A stretch of 64,000 bases of DNA, taken from contig JBBELK010000314.1 of assembly GCA_037783545.1 (NCBI GenBank), positions 496,001-560,000 on the forward strand. Direction: 5' to 3'. Under the pieces are notes generated by a model. The model saw only the letters and a program-made list of their open reading frames with translations, was not told the DNA's origin and ran no database searches. A program made the position numbers and the translations under genes. The DNA comes from Henricia sp. BOLD:AAB3569. Taxonomy: Eukaryota > Echinodermata > Asteroidea > Spinulosida > Echinasteridae. Positions 24,617-34,939 of the stretch are shown here, one piece after another (within the stretch, counting starts at the first letter, position 1; each line of letters opens with the position of its first letter).

Positions 24617-27600
24617 TCAAAATGTTTGTAACTCACCCTGCGGATTATACAAAACCTCCCTAAGGTAAAGTCCGTCTGGTGGTGCTACTGCACCACACCG
24701 TGGATGACGGTTGTCGCAAGAATCTAAAACGTCTTGGATTTCTTCTATGGAAAGACGACCTATACCAACCGAAACTAGACCAGACATCATTCTACGTATC
24801 TGTGTCACGAAATATAAAAATGAAGACAAATCTATGTGCTAATTACATGTCATCCTCTTGCAACAGTGCCCCTTTAACGCACTCCCTAACTCCTGCGTAC
24901 AGTGGCCCTGTTGAAAAAGGCCCCATTTGGCGGTGGGACAAGCGACAGAAATCTTGTCGCCTCTGCTGGACCAATCAGGACGCTTGGCAGTGCATTGCAG
25001 GATGATTGCAGGCATTCAAATGTAACGCGCGCAGATTGTAAACACCGTGCATGCATGTGATACATGTACTCGGTAACGCTGGCCGTTGTCCGCGTCGGCG
25101 ATTGGCTGCTATTTAAAGCATACTGGGGAATCCGTTCCATTACATTCGTAGGAATGGGACAGTCATAAGGAACGGAACCCAATACAATTTCTGGAAAGTA
25201 TAGAAATCGTTTCTTTTTGGCATAACATGACTCGGGCGTGAGTTGGCTCAAGACAACAGCCGGCTCACTCCACAGACTTGCGTGGATTTCCTCAGGGTAT
25301 TGTTACGTCGCTTTGCAGAGTGGAAATTCCCTGAGATCTCAGGATGATTACATGCTAGCTTTTTGGGAAACAATTGAGTAGTTGATCATGGCTTCAGACC
25401 TTGTGTTTCCTCACAAAATGTTATATTTTTCTCACTGGGAATCGAAACTAGGTGAAAGGGAATCGATTTCTCAAAATTCTGGATTCCTCAAAAAGTGGAA
25501 TCGATTCTAAACTCCTCAAAAAAGGTTCGGAAAGTCAAGTTTGACTGACGATTTCTCTGTTGTTACTAAATTATTTCCCTTGAATGTGGTATCATTGGAA
25601 AGCCCTGTTATTCCTCTTTACAGTGATGTGTCATTTGTTATGATTAATCAATTGGGGGATGTGCAGTATAGCGGAATACAGGGGTGGGTGGAAAGTGAAA
25701 TGTCACAAAATTCACTGCTATTGTCATGCAGTGCATTCCCCTTGTGCTTGGAGGATGGGAATGTGTCAATGCACTTTTTGACAATAGTAATGCATTTTGT
25801 GACATTTCACTTTACACCCGCCCCCCGTATTCAGCTGTGCTGCACATCCCCCAATTGCTTAATCATAACAAATGACACATCATCGTAAAGAGGAATAACA
25901 GGGCTTTCCAATGATATAAAATTGAAGGAAAATTATTTTGCAACAAGAGAGAAATCGTCAGTCAAACTTGACTTTCCGAACGTTTTTTGAGGAGTTTACT
26001 TGATTCCGGCGTGAAATTTCTGAAGCCTAGTTAAGAGCAGACCGTACCTGCCTATAAAGGAAAGACCGACTCCGAAACACAACTTCATAGAACCTGATGC
26101 TACTTGCGTACTCTTCGGGCCAGTGCCGACTCAAAAAGCCCTGTGAGGGCGCTATTTCGATGCTGTCTATCGTTTTGATCGGCGATTTTACAACATTTTC
26201 TCTGGAGCTGCTTTTGAAGGCGGAAAAGTCGTGAGTGCCAAGGAATATTTTAGCAGCTTTTGCCATGGCTTCGAGGTTTAACCTTGATTTAAAGGGAAAA
26301 ATTAAACATTATTAAAAACAGGAACAATAGCATTACAGAACTAAAGAATAATGTTGATAAACTACCTTGTAGAAATTTCAGCCACATAGATGCAGTAATA
26401 CTTTAGAAAACCTGAAAAATCCGTGCATGGTTTTTGTGTTGAATGAATGGTAAAAAAATTGTCTGCAGATGATTTTTTTAAAGCACTTCATTTGGCAATT
26501 TCTCCCACAAAGGTACCATTTTACACCAACAAAAAAATAATGTGGTGTTTGTTACCATTGCTATCAACACTTTTAGTCAGGTTTTTCTTGTCAACTCGTG
26601 AAGTAAAATTTTGGGTGTTTTGCAAATGATGTATTGGGGCTTGAAAAATTAAATATGTCTGGCCAAAACAAGAAAAATATTCTACTCACTCACTCGGGTC
26701 TAACGGCCCAACATCTGTGTCTCTCAGTGATCGGGAGGGATTTGAACGTACAACCAGTGGCTAAACGGTACAGGTAGCTTCGACTGGTAGCCATGTGTTG
26801 GGAGTGGAAATTGTCAGGAACCTGCCTTGCAGCTAGAACCCTTAAAAAAAGAATTAAAATAAAATAAAAAAATAAAAATAAAAATATAAGAGTCCGAAAT
26901 ATTGTAATTATTGCATTATTATGCAAATCAACATTAAAATATTTTGTCTGATATTACACACTTATCTAGAAACATCTACAGTATCATTACCCCTGATCAT
27001 AGGGCTCCATTAAATCACTTTATATACCATCTCAGCTCCCTGGGAAGTGCTCAACGGCTAATCAAACACATCAGCATTCACTACCCTCTCAGGTACCCAT
27101 TTACTCCTGGGTGGAGAGAAGCAATACATGGCAAAGTACCTTGCTCAAGGGCACACATATCGAGGATAGACTGGACCAGGATTCGAACCCACAACCTTTG
27201 GAAATAGGAATATTGGTGTGGTTAAATTTTGAAATGTTTTTTTTTTAATGACCGTCTTAACCTATTTCTGTGACAAGGCGTGCCTGTCATGCAGATACAA
27301 TTGTCTAATCATATACAAAATCATTCAAGCGGAATGCATACCCTCAATAAAATATCTGCGTACACCCCACGATATCCCTAACCTTTTGTGAGCAGTGTAC
27401 GTACCTAATAGGTTCGTTTTTGCCAATATAGTAGTTGAGACCCTCACGCAAGCTTTCGCCGCGGAACACTGGCCGTTTATGTGGCGGCCGGACAAGGTCA
27501 AAATGAGCCGTATTACACAAGGCATGCACCCCGCTGTCCGTCCGACTTGAAACGAAGATTCTGGTTGGCTGGTGAGGGTTCATCCTTGCTAGTGCATTCT

Positions 27601-30600
27601 GGGAAGAAAACGGAAATTTGAAACGTGACGCGACAGAAACAATGACGAATTTTGTGGCATGAATTGAAATCTTGTTTCCCATACATTTTCGATACAAATG
27701 TGGACAAATGTCCATGAGCTCGAGAAATATGGATGCAGTGAAAAGCAACTTGGCTCCACCGGGATTCGAACTGCGGACCTTCTGCTTAACGTGCAGATGC
27801 GGGCGCCCTACCAATTGATCTATGAAGCCAACTACTGGTGGTCTCGAAACATAGTATTTCCAGTCGTTCCTCACTGATTTTCTCAGAAATTTTCCCAGTG
27901 ACATTTTAAAAAAAATGCTTAAAGGCAGTATACATTGGTATGGATTGGTATCTCGAAAATCAGAAATGTTCACAGATTTATGCCTAACTTTATAAACATG
28001 ATGACCGTAGAAAACTTTTCTCTGAAATGGTTTTGTCTGAAGTGCTATAGTCTTTGAGAAATGAGTAAAACAATTAGTTTTCGTCTCATGAGACGAAAAT
28101 TCAATTCGCCCTGAACCATTTCGCCCCTAAACCACTTCGCCCGAGTGCCATTTCGCCCCCAAACCACTTCGCCCGAGTGCCATTTCGCCCCAAATCACTT
28201 CGTCCAGACACTTCTTCGCCCAAATCCACTTTGCCCCAAAACCACTTCGTGCACAGGCCGTGGTTCAGGGCAAAATGGTTCAGGGCGAAGTGGTTTTGGG
28301 GCGAACCCTTTTTTGACTGTTTTCTCAAAAGTTAGACGAAGTACGGAGCTGGTTTTTGCTCAGGTTGGTTTTAATCATGCATATCTTCAATCACACAGGG
28401 AGATAAAACTATTTGTAACAGTTTATCAATCATGTATACTATCTTTAATATTAATTTAACACTTAATACCTCTATTACATCTTGTACACCAACCATTCCA
28501 GTTTCCGCAATAGTTTTATGACTAGCTTTCACGACACCACTGCAACAAAAGGAAAATGAACGATAAAAGATCAATAATTCAATAAACCTTATCGACGTTC
28601 TCAATGCATTATGGGATTGGATGACAAGTTAGCGCGGTAATTTGCGTGTAAGTCTATGGCGCAGCACGGAAGTTCGTGACTGTTTCATTTTTTTTCTCAA
28701 AAACCCGATAAAGTTCAGCAATGGCATTTTCACAGGATTTTCCTCTGGGTACAAAGAAAATAATGACTGGTTGGTTTGCTAATAAAGTGAGTAGTTTTGG
28801 AGAAATCAGTGGGGATTCCCTCGCTAAACTGGATGACAAAATCGGCCTGTGTGGTTCGCGTATACATACGACAAAAGGTTGACAGATTGATGCATCCATT
28901 TTTGCAAGACCCATGCTCTTCTCATGCATCCAGGACACTGGCCTAAGAGACTTTGGAGAACATTTAAACTGTTGTATTGAGTCCTTGTGACTTCTTTAAT
29001 TTTCTTGTTTTATTTGGTTTATTTGCAAAGATGGTTAACCATGTTCTGCTGTTCTGTATTTTGTCATGTTCAGCTATTCCTGCAGTGAAACTAGGCTTCG
29101 GTATTTTAGTTTTGGAACAAGTTCAAGTTTGTGTTCTGTTGAAAAAGGTAACCTTTAAAACTTTTAAAATGTTATTCGTTCATTTTTTTATTGTTTGGAT
29201 GTTATACAGGCACTTTCATTTTTGTTGTTAAAGTGCCTGGGGTTTGTTGGGGTTGTTTGTTTGTTTGTTGTTGGTTTTTTTTTGGGGGGTGGGGGGAGGG
29301 AGGGGGAGCTGTTTTTTTTGGGGGGGGTGGGGGGGGGTGTTCCACACTAAGACATCACGATTGACACCCTTTAATATTTTCCCTGCTAAATTTGACTTGT
29401 TATATTGCATTTTGGTGGCTGATAAGTCTTTGCAAGGAAAAAGTAGTGATGTCATTGTATGAAATTGTTTCTTTTTCTGTTCAAGTTTTATACACCACAT
29501 CGGTTTCCGTCTCTTTTTAATTCATTCATGCTTCAAGCTTGTCATTTGTTTATGCTCATTTTTATTGTTATTTGATGTACTGATGTTTGTTTATTGCTGC
29601 ATATTCATACAGGGCTATCACAACCATTAGTATTTTGCAATTTGCTTGTGTTGGTACTGCTACATTGTGTAATACCTTTTTATGTACTTATGTTAATCCC
29701 ATTTTTGGATAATAATACCATTTGTTATAAAAACACTTATTTTGTTTAATGTTATTTTGTTTGACTTATAACAATATTATAACAATATTCAATACTTGCC
29801 AGTAATTATAAATAACCTAATTATCGACGGATGTCAACACTGCAAAAACTGGTGTGAAATTAACACCAGTGGTGTTGTCTTACATGTATATATATAGATA
29901 TAGATATAGATACCAAGTCTGGTGTTAAAATTTAACACCATGGGTGTTATTTTTTATTTCTCAATTGGAATAAATGCATTATTGTTAACACCCTAGGTGT
30001 TAAAACTAATAATTGTGGTGTTAAAACACCAGGCTTGGTATATAAGACAACACCACTGGTGTTAATTTAACACCACGGTTTTTGCAGTAAATTGCTCTTT
30101 ACAAATAAATAAACTTTTTGAAAAAATCACAATAATTAAGACAAGGGTAAACGAGAGGTCTCTTTTGTGAGGTTGTGTGGTTCTGAAAAGAACTAGAGGA
30201 AACTGGTTTGGTTTAGACAAGATGCTCTGCTCATTATCCAGAGACTTTCGGTACACTTCTGACGAGTGACAGAGCATATACTGTCCAAACCAAGTTCCCT
30301 AGTACTTTTCAGAACCTCACAGCAGAGGAAATTTGTCACAAGTGCTACTATAAAGTCCATAACCTCTTATCTTATTGCTACCATCACCATATAAACTGTA
30401 ATATTTTTTTTTTGGGGTGGAACACGGTGGAATTTTATAGTTTCAACATGGCCACGTTTTAGTGTCTTCTCCTTATATCTGGAATTATTGTCACAGCCCC
30501 CCACGCAACATCTGTATGGCATGTTTGTAACGGATCTGCAAATAAATGAGAATGCAGAGGGTGTTAGATTATCAGAAGATTATAGGGCAACATAGCAATG

Positions 30601-32699
30601 TTGTTTTTGTACATTTTTTATGTTAATGTAAAGAGGAAAATGATTAATGCACTATGAGTACATGAAGTCTGGCGATCATGCACGCACATACAGTTGCTAA
30701 ACACAATCTAGACTCTCGCACAAACTTAAAGTGCTGTAGGCTAATATGATTTCCCTTTGAATGAAATATATTCATAAGATAATCAACTCAAGAGGAAGTT
30801 CAATAAGTTTTCGCATGAGTGCAGATTGTACTTAACACAAACATTTTTCAGTTCTGGAAGTAGATATACATTTACATAATTATTTTAGAAAGAAAAGTAT
30901 GCATTGCAATAAGTATACCATTGTAAGTACAGTGTAGTTAGTTGTTAAACATTTACTTGATACAAAACACTAACAGGAAATTATTCCACAAGAAATTTGA
31001 AGGCAACAAAGTTTCAGTAACAGAGTTCATTTTCTTTTTCTTTAAAGGTAGATCGAGTACATGATTGGTAAACTGTTACAAAAGATGTTATTTGTACTCG
31101 TGATTAAAAGCCCAGGTTGATAAAACTGCCGTGTAAATATTTCGGCCACATATTGAGGTAGTACGTGATACTTCCAGTCATGCTTTGGTGTTTAGTTGAA
31201 TGATAAAAGACTTTTTTAGAAAATCACACAAAATACCATTTTGGACAGAAATAACTTGTTATTAACTCTTAAGGTTTTTCCTGGCAACTCATTACAAAAC
31301 ATTTGGCTCACTGCAAATAATGTACTTTACCTTTAGGCACAGGCTCGTCGATGCACGCTTAAATTCAGGCCAAATCCGTGCCACGGAATACGCAGCTCCA
31401 CAGCAGAGGCATGGAGCTGCGTATTTCGTGGCACGAATTTCGCCTCACACGTAATTTGACGAGCCTGGTGAAAAAAAACCAAGAAACAAAACTAACAAAC
31501 AAAACCAAGAAACAAACAAAAAACAACAACAACAAAAAAAAAAAAAATTAGTGACTGTTCCTCAAACTTTTACACCGTGATGAGCATGATTAGTGAACTT
31601 CTGAACTGAGATCGGTGCACGATTTGTTAGTAAACTATTTCCAAACATGGTGAATTCCAAAGAAAACATGTGAATATGAAATATGAAATGGATTAAACTT
31701 AGTTAATGGATCAACCACCGCAGAAATAAAATACTAGTACTACTACTTACCAGTCCTCAATGTTTACTGTATGTAGGATCATGGAGGTAGTAGGATGGTA
31801 CAAAAGTGTACAGGGATATGTTTTAAAAAGATGAAAAAGTACACCTTCCAAGTAAACATTTAACGGATGATAAATAGCCCTATGATAACATAAATTTCAC
31901 TGGAAATCTTACTAATTTTGTAAAGTATCAAGAAAGAGTACTATTTTAGATGATTTCCAAAGCAGTTGTGAAAGCGTGTGTACTGCACATATGATATAGC
32001 ACAGGAACCCCTATCTACCATACACTAGACGTGGACCCGTATACGTACGTACACGCGAACCACACAGGCCGATTTTGTCATCCAGTTTAGCGAGGGAATC
32101 CCCACTGATTTCTCCAAAACTACTCACTTTATTAGCAAACCAACCAGTCATTATTTTCTTTGTACCCAGAGGAAAATCCTGTGAAAATGCCATTGCTGAA
32201 CTTTATCGGGTTTTTGAGGAAAAAAATGAAACAGTCACGAACTTCCGTGCTGCGCCATAGACTTACACGCAAATTACCGCGCTAACTTGTCATCCAATCC
32301 CATAATGCATTGAGAACGTCGATAAGGTTTATTCACATTAGTATGGAAACAGTGGAGGAAAGTCAATATAGGCCTATATTTTTTTCGTTCAGATTAAACC
32401 AGGATTTTGGTAAATTTATATATTGGAATTGATAGCTTATTCAATTCTAAGATATACTTCCCATTTGCACTTCTGGGGGGAGGGGGGGGGGGGGTGGGGG
32501 GGGGGGGGGGGGGGGGAGGTGTATGGGAAACAATTGACAGATAGGTACAGGTGCATATTATTAAAACAAATGCCCAAGTTTTAGTAGAAGTTTGTGGTTT
32601 GCAGTCTCAGTCTGAGTCTAGGCCTACATTATTTTTCAATGAAATTACTGACCAGTATTTTGTGCCAATGTACTGAAAGTGTATCAAGTATCGAACCAT
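24617..32699 (-). CDS. PUSL1: PUSL1-like tRNA pseudouridine synthase, six coding exons
   Basis: TruA-family enzyme that isomerises uridine to pseudouridine in tRNA; the animal PUSL1 branch is reported as mitochondrial. Coding exons (minus strand): 32699-32653, 28539-28470, 27598-27405, 26840-26694, 26282-26048, 24799-24617. All introns are GT-AG and the lengths sum to 876 nt, i.e. 291 aa plus stop (human PUSL1 is about 303). Exon 1 reads MVRYLIHFQYIGTKY, and the only in-frame ATG after an upstream stop fixes the start. The catalytic motif SRTDSGVHAL is in exon 3, with Asp at residue 60. Exon 4 has FHSQHMATSRSYLYRLATG, exon 5 LGTHDFSAF and SFLYRQ, exon 6 IRRMMSGLVSVGIG. An alternative end exists: a good donor (GTGAGT) at 24636 could splice to an unseen last exon. 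Without it the protein ends NPQGELQTF, close to the family's length. Divergent from the MFSD8-like gene at 36942. Confidence 0.9.
24850..25346 (-). mobile_element. hAT-like non-autonomous element, copy 1 (8-bp target duplication)
   Basis: Flanked by an exact 8-bp direct repeat ATTACATG (24842-24849 and 25347-25354). Related to 41121-41714 and 52610-53196 but with an internal deletion. The ends read CATCCTGAG... and ...AGAGGATGA in the element's orientation. Lies in PUSL1 intron 5. No coding potential. Confidence 0.75.
25508..25998. mobile_element. Palindromic Tc1/mariner-type MITE, copy 1
   Basis: Long arms of about 220 bp fold back around a small centre. The ends are AACTCCTCAAAAAA and its complement, flanked by TA. 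Homologous to 42293-42774. Lies in PUSL1 intron 5. Confidence 0.75.
26365..26660 (+). repeat. Dispersed intronic repeat (AAATTTCAGCCACATAGATG family)
   Basis: Contains GAAATTTCAGCCACATAG, CCGTGCATGGTTTTTGTG, TACCATTTT and TTACCATTGCTATCAACAC. Related stretches occur at about 3010-3245, 14030-14280, 15600-15810, 31120-31330 and 61650-61905, in one orientation only. No terminal inverted repeats seen. Confidence 0.6.
27050..27205 (-). mobile_element. SINE-like fragment with B box
   Basis: The plus strand carries CAAAGTACCTTGCTCAAGGG and GATTCGAACCCACAACC, the complement of a SINE body and B box. It lies in PUSL1 intron 3. Confidence 0.5.
27757..27839 (-). tRNA. tRNA-like sequence, probably a pseudogene
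   Basis: The minus strand starts TGGCTTCATAGATCAATTGG and ends GGTGGAGCCA, so the ends pair as an acceptor stem. A TCTGC/GCAGA anticodon-like arm encloses the loop ACGTTAA, and GCAGTTCGAATCCCG forms the T-arm. The anticodon would be GTT, but position 33 is C rather than U and the D-arm/variable spacing is unusual. Treat as a tRNA-derived repeat. In PUSL1 intron 2. Confidence 0.35.
27919..28449. mobile_element. GTAGAACACATGATTGG MITE, copy 3 in PUSL1 intron 2
   Basis: The core of CTTCGCCC units spans about 28107-28305. The right end is only about 20 bp from the donor of PUSL1 exon 2 (28470). Confidence 0.8.
28581..28866. repeat. Left arm of the PUSL1 intron 1 inverted repeat
   Basis: Near-identical to the reverse complement of 32048-32333. 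It contains TTATCGACGTTCTCAATG near the outer end and the 22-codon frame MAFSQDFPLG... followed by a donor-like gtgagt at about 28787. The divergence between the arms is very low for non-coding sequence. Confidence 0.8.
29843..30090. mobile_element. Hairpin MITE rich in GGTGTTAA motifs
   Basis: The ends ACTGCAAAAACTGGTG and CACGGTTTTTGCAGT are inverted and continue as paired arms of about 45 bp. The interior repeats the octamer GGTGTTAA or TTAACACC many times, plus a short GATATA tract. Nested inside the larger inverted-repeat segment of PUSL1 intron 1. Confidence 0.65.
31335..31470. mobile_element. Short hairpin MITE, GGCTCGTC family
   Basis: CACAGGCTCGTCGATGC ... GTATTTCGTGGCACGAATTT folds back on itself with GGAGCTGCG arms. 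Followed by an A-rich tract (31480-31550). Confidence 0.6.
32048..32333. repeat. Right arm of the PUSL1 intron 1 inverted repeat
   Basis: Inverted copy of 28581-28866. The same short ORF appears on the minus strand. Its outer end is about 320 bp from PUSL1 coding exon 1 (32653). Confidence 0.8.
32477..32517 (+). repeat. Poly-G tract
   Basis: About 40 bases almost all G with isolated A or T. G-quadruplex capable and a likely sequencing or assembly weak point, about 140 bp downstream of PUSL1 exon 1. Confidence 0.85.
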
Positions 32700-32767
32700 T
32701 TCCACCTGGTAATTTGCTTGATTTTTCAATCGCAAAAGTTTAGCAATGAACGTAAAAAAAACTGCCT

Positions 32768-33060
32768 TCTCGTGCCAACTCGATTCGCACCGTTATAAAA
32801 ATGAAGTGCGCCCTCTCGTGCCAACTCGATTCGCACCGTTATAAAAATGAAGTGCGCCCTCTCGTGCCAACTCGATTCGCACCGTTATAAAAATGAAGTG
32901 CGCCCTCTCGTGCCAACTCGATTCGCACCGTTATAAAAATGAAGTGCGCCCTCTCGTACCAACTCGATTCGCACCGTTATAAAAATGAAGTGCGCCCTCT
33001 CGTGCCAACTCGATTCGCACCGTTATAAAAATGAAGTGCGCCCTCTCGTACCAACTCGAT
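32768..33060 (+). repeat. 46-bp tandem array upstream of PUSL1
   Basis: About 6.4 near-identical copies of a 46-bp unit containing CGTTATAAAAATGAAGTGCG and CCAACTCGATTCGC. Each unit carries a TATAAAAA word on the plus strand. The array begins about 70 bp upstream of the PUSL1 start codon, so it occupies that gene's promoter region. Confidence 0.85.
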
Positions 33061-33223
33061 AAGCCAGTTCGGAGTCTCGACTGCGCATGCGTCTCCCGAC
33101 TTTGGTTTGAGATAAACAAAGCGGTAGGCATTGTGTTTATCTCAAATGACCTGTGTTTATCTCAAATGACCTTGACACAATCCCATAGACGTTCATTGCG
33201 CGCGCGAGATTCCGAACTGGCTT
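33061..33223. mobile_element. 163-bp MITE inserted in the 46-bp tandem array
   Basis: Inverted ends AAGCCAGTTCGGAGTCTCG and CGAGATTCCGAACTGGCTT (one mismatch), flanked by AT on both sides. The neighbouring array units show the uninterrupted site (CTCGATTCGCAC), so the 2-bp AT duplication is directly visible. Confidence 0.8.
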
Positions 33224-33269
33224 ATTCGCACCGTTATAAAAATGAAGGATGAGAAGGATGGATTCCCAT

Positions 33270-33318
33270 TCTTCTCATCCTTCTTCTCATCCTTCTTCTC
33301 ATCATTCTTCTCATCCAT
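33270..33318 (+). repeat. CTTCTTCTCATC short tandem repeat
   Basis: About four imperfect copies of a 12-bp pyrimidine-rich unit, encoding Phe-Ser repeats in one frame. Confidence 0.7.
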
Positions 33319-33350
33319 GAACATGTCAGCTAGGACCGGGGATAAAGTGG

Positions 33351-33478
33351 AGTTGGCACGAGAGGGCGCACTTCATTTTTATAACGGTGCGAATCGAGTT
33401 GGTACGAGAGGGCGCACTTCATTTTTATAACGGTGCGCTGCGTTATAAAAATGAAGTGCGCCCTCTCGTGCCAACTCC
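33351..33478. repeat. Inverted and direct remnants of the 46-bp array
   Basis: At 33351-33435 two units of the array occur in inverted orientation (GCGCACTTCATTTTTATAAC), followed by one unit in direct orientation to about 33478. They are separated from the main array by the 163-bp MITE and a CTTCTTCTCATC repeat. Confidence 0.7.
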
Positions 33479-33652
33479 ACTTCGTCCAAGAAGAACTCGA
33501 CTAGTAGAAATTTGAATTACACCAAAATATTTTAATTTATTGTTAGAACTTGCCATAAAAACCGGGAAAACATTTGCACGTGTACCCAATTGCACTCATC
33601 CGGCACCAAATCCATCAATTATTATAGACCATAATCTAAGAATTTGCATAAC

Positions 33653-33870
33653 GGGGTACCGTGGCCGAGTGGTTGAAGTTTAGCTCGGGGTTGCGGGTTC
33701 GAATCCGGCTGCGGTAGGCCTACCTGTGCCTTTGGGCAAGGCACTCAACCACACTTGCTCCATCCTTGGTCCAGTGTGTTAGGTAATGGTAACGCACTCT
33801 AAAGATCCCAGAGCATTATTTCGTAAAGAGCATGCATGGGGATTCCCCGGTGTCTCTGGCCATTTCTAAT
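33653..33870 (+). mobile_element. tRNA-headed SINE (GCAAGGCACTCAACC body)
   Basis: Head GGGGTACCGTGGCCGAGTGG (A box) and GCGGGTTCGAATCCGG (B box). The body GGGCAAGGCACTCAACC and GATTCCCCGGTGTCTCTGG is shared with 45936-46215. Ends at the Penelope-like fragment. Confidence 0.75.
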
Positions 33871-34290
33871 AGACCTGATTACGCTACTGATGTTTACATT
33901 CTGCAACCCTTGGGGGGTAACACCCCTCACCACGTACGTCACAAACTCAGAGCAGTTTGTCAGACTCATTCAGCACATATCACCCTTCAGCCCAATGACA
34001 TCATGGTGAGCTTTGATGTCGAGTCCCTTAATTTTCACCAATGCCTCATTTCCAAGGAACGTCTCCAACACGACCCCACGCTCTGTGAGCGCACAGCTAG
34101 CCTTTTCCCGATCCCCTGCCCAAATCCATGACCCGTTGCGTACCGTACCTGCGTCTCATCAATCGCCGGCTCAGACGGAGAGACAAGTTCTTTGAACAAC
34201 CCGCTTGGACCTCCATGGGATCTCCTTTATCCCCGGTCCTAGCTGACATGTTCATGGAAGATTTTAAAATTACTGCTCTCCTCACAGCAG
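33871..34290 (+). pseudogene. Penelope-like reverse transcriptase fragment, broken
   Basis: Two plus-strand pieces in different frames match the Penelope-like element RT core. The first includes NDIMVSFDVESL (about 33996-34031), the catalytic-domain strand. The second includes EQPAWTSMGSPLSPVLADMF (about 34194-34253), the palm motif usually written AMGSPLSPV. A stop and a frameshift lie between them, and the remaining RT and GIY-YIG endonuclease regions are missing. The left edge abuts a SINE (33653-33870); the right side runs into a different repeat ending in the CATGAAATTGGCCCC motif near 34460. A short inverted copy of the LSPVLADMF segment sits at about 33317-33348. Confidence 0.6.
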
Positions 34291-34744
34291 ACCACCGCCC
34301 AAGTACCTGGCTTAGCTACGTGATGTGTATTGAAAGGTATTCTCCTACTCTTGCGAAGAACACAAGTTGCCGTGTAATTATGGCTTGTAATCCATTTTAT
34401 AAAGCAAATAAATCCTGTGCTAAGCAAATTCTTGTGCTGAGCAGCTCCATGAAATTGGCCCCAGTACTAGGTCTTAAAGGAACACGTTGCCTTCGGGTTG
34501 CGCTTTATTGGGCGTTTTTGGGCTATTACAAGCGTTTGAAGTATAATGAGCACGATATGAAAGATGTTTAAAAAGTAGAATATAATGATCCACACAAACG
34601 TGCCTTAGAAATGCTTCAATTTTGCGTAATTTCTCGAAGCACCACGCTCCGCCATTTATGGGAGTCAAAATCTTGACTCCCATAAATGGCGGAGAAATTA
34701 TTGGCTGTTCCGATTCGGGTCGGAACAGCCTTTGTTTTCGTTAC

Positions 34745-34746
<2 letters not shown>

Positions 34747-34775
<29 letters not shown>
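34747..34775 (+). repeat. Poly-T tract
   Basis: Uninterrupted T run of about 28 bases, directly after an inverted pair (CCGCCATTTATGGGAGTC and complement, 34650-34694). Confidence 0.9.
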
Positions 34776-34777
<2 letters not shown>

Positions 34778-34890
34778 TCTTTTACTTCTTCCACTTTTTT
34801 CAGACGCTATTTCGGACACTTGCACATTGATGATTGACTTCAAACTTCACATGGACATTGGTCACTATGTGAAGTTGTGCACAGTACTCA

Positions 34891-34916
34891 TGACGTCATG
34901 ATGACGTCATCACGTG
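34891..34916. promoter_or_regulatory. Two tandem CRE palindromes followed by an E-box
   Basis: TGACGTCA at 34891-34898 and 34902-34909, then CACGTG at 34911-34916. Consensus CREB/ATF and bHLH sites; whether they are used is inference. About 2 kb upstream of transporter A. Confidence 0.4.
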
Positions 34917-34939
34917 TCAGATTAAAGGGGTATGAAGTT

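Larger units (their letters stand above)
28581..32333. mobile_element. 3.75-kb segment with ~285-bp inverted repeats filling PUSL1 intron 1
   Basis: Bases 28581-28866 and 32048-32333 are inverted copies that differ at only a few positions by eye; the outer ends read AATAAACCTTATCGACG and its complement. Each arm contains the same short reading frame (MAFSQDFPLGTKKIM...). The 3.2 kb between arms shows G-rich tracts, an AT-rich stretch, a nested hairpin (29843-30090) and no recognisable transposase. Likely a long-TIR DNA transposon derivative, alternatively an inverted duplication. No clear target duplication was identified. Confidence 0.6.

Noticed and set aside
28654-28938. 94-aa minus ORF and its near-copy at 32075-32260 as paralogous genes
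   Set aside because: They are the same inverted-repeat arm read on opposite strands, with no conserved domain.
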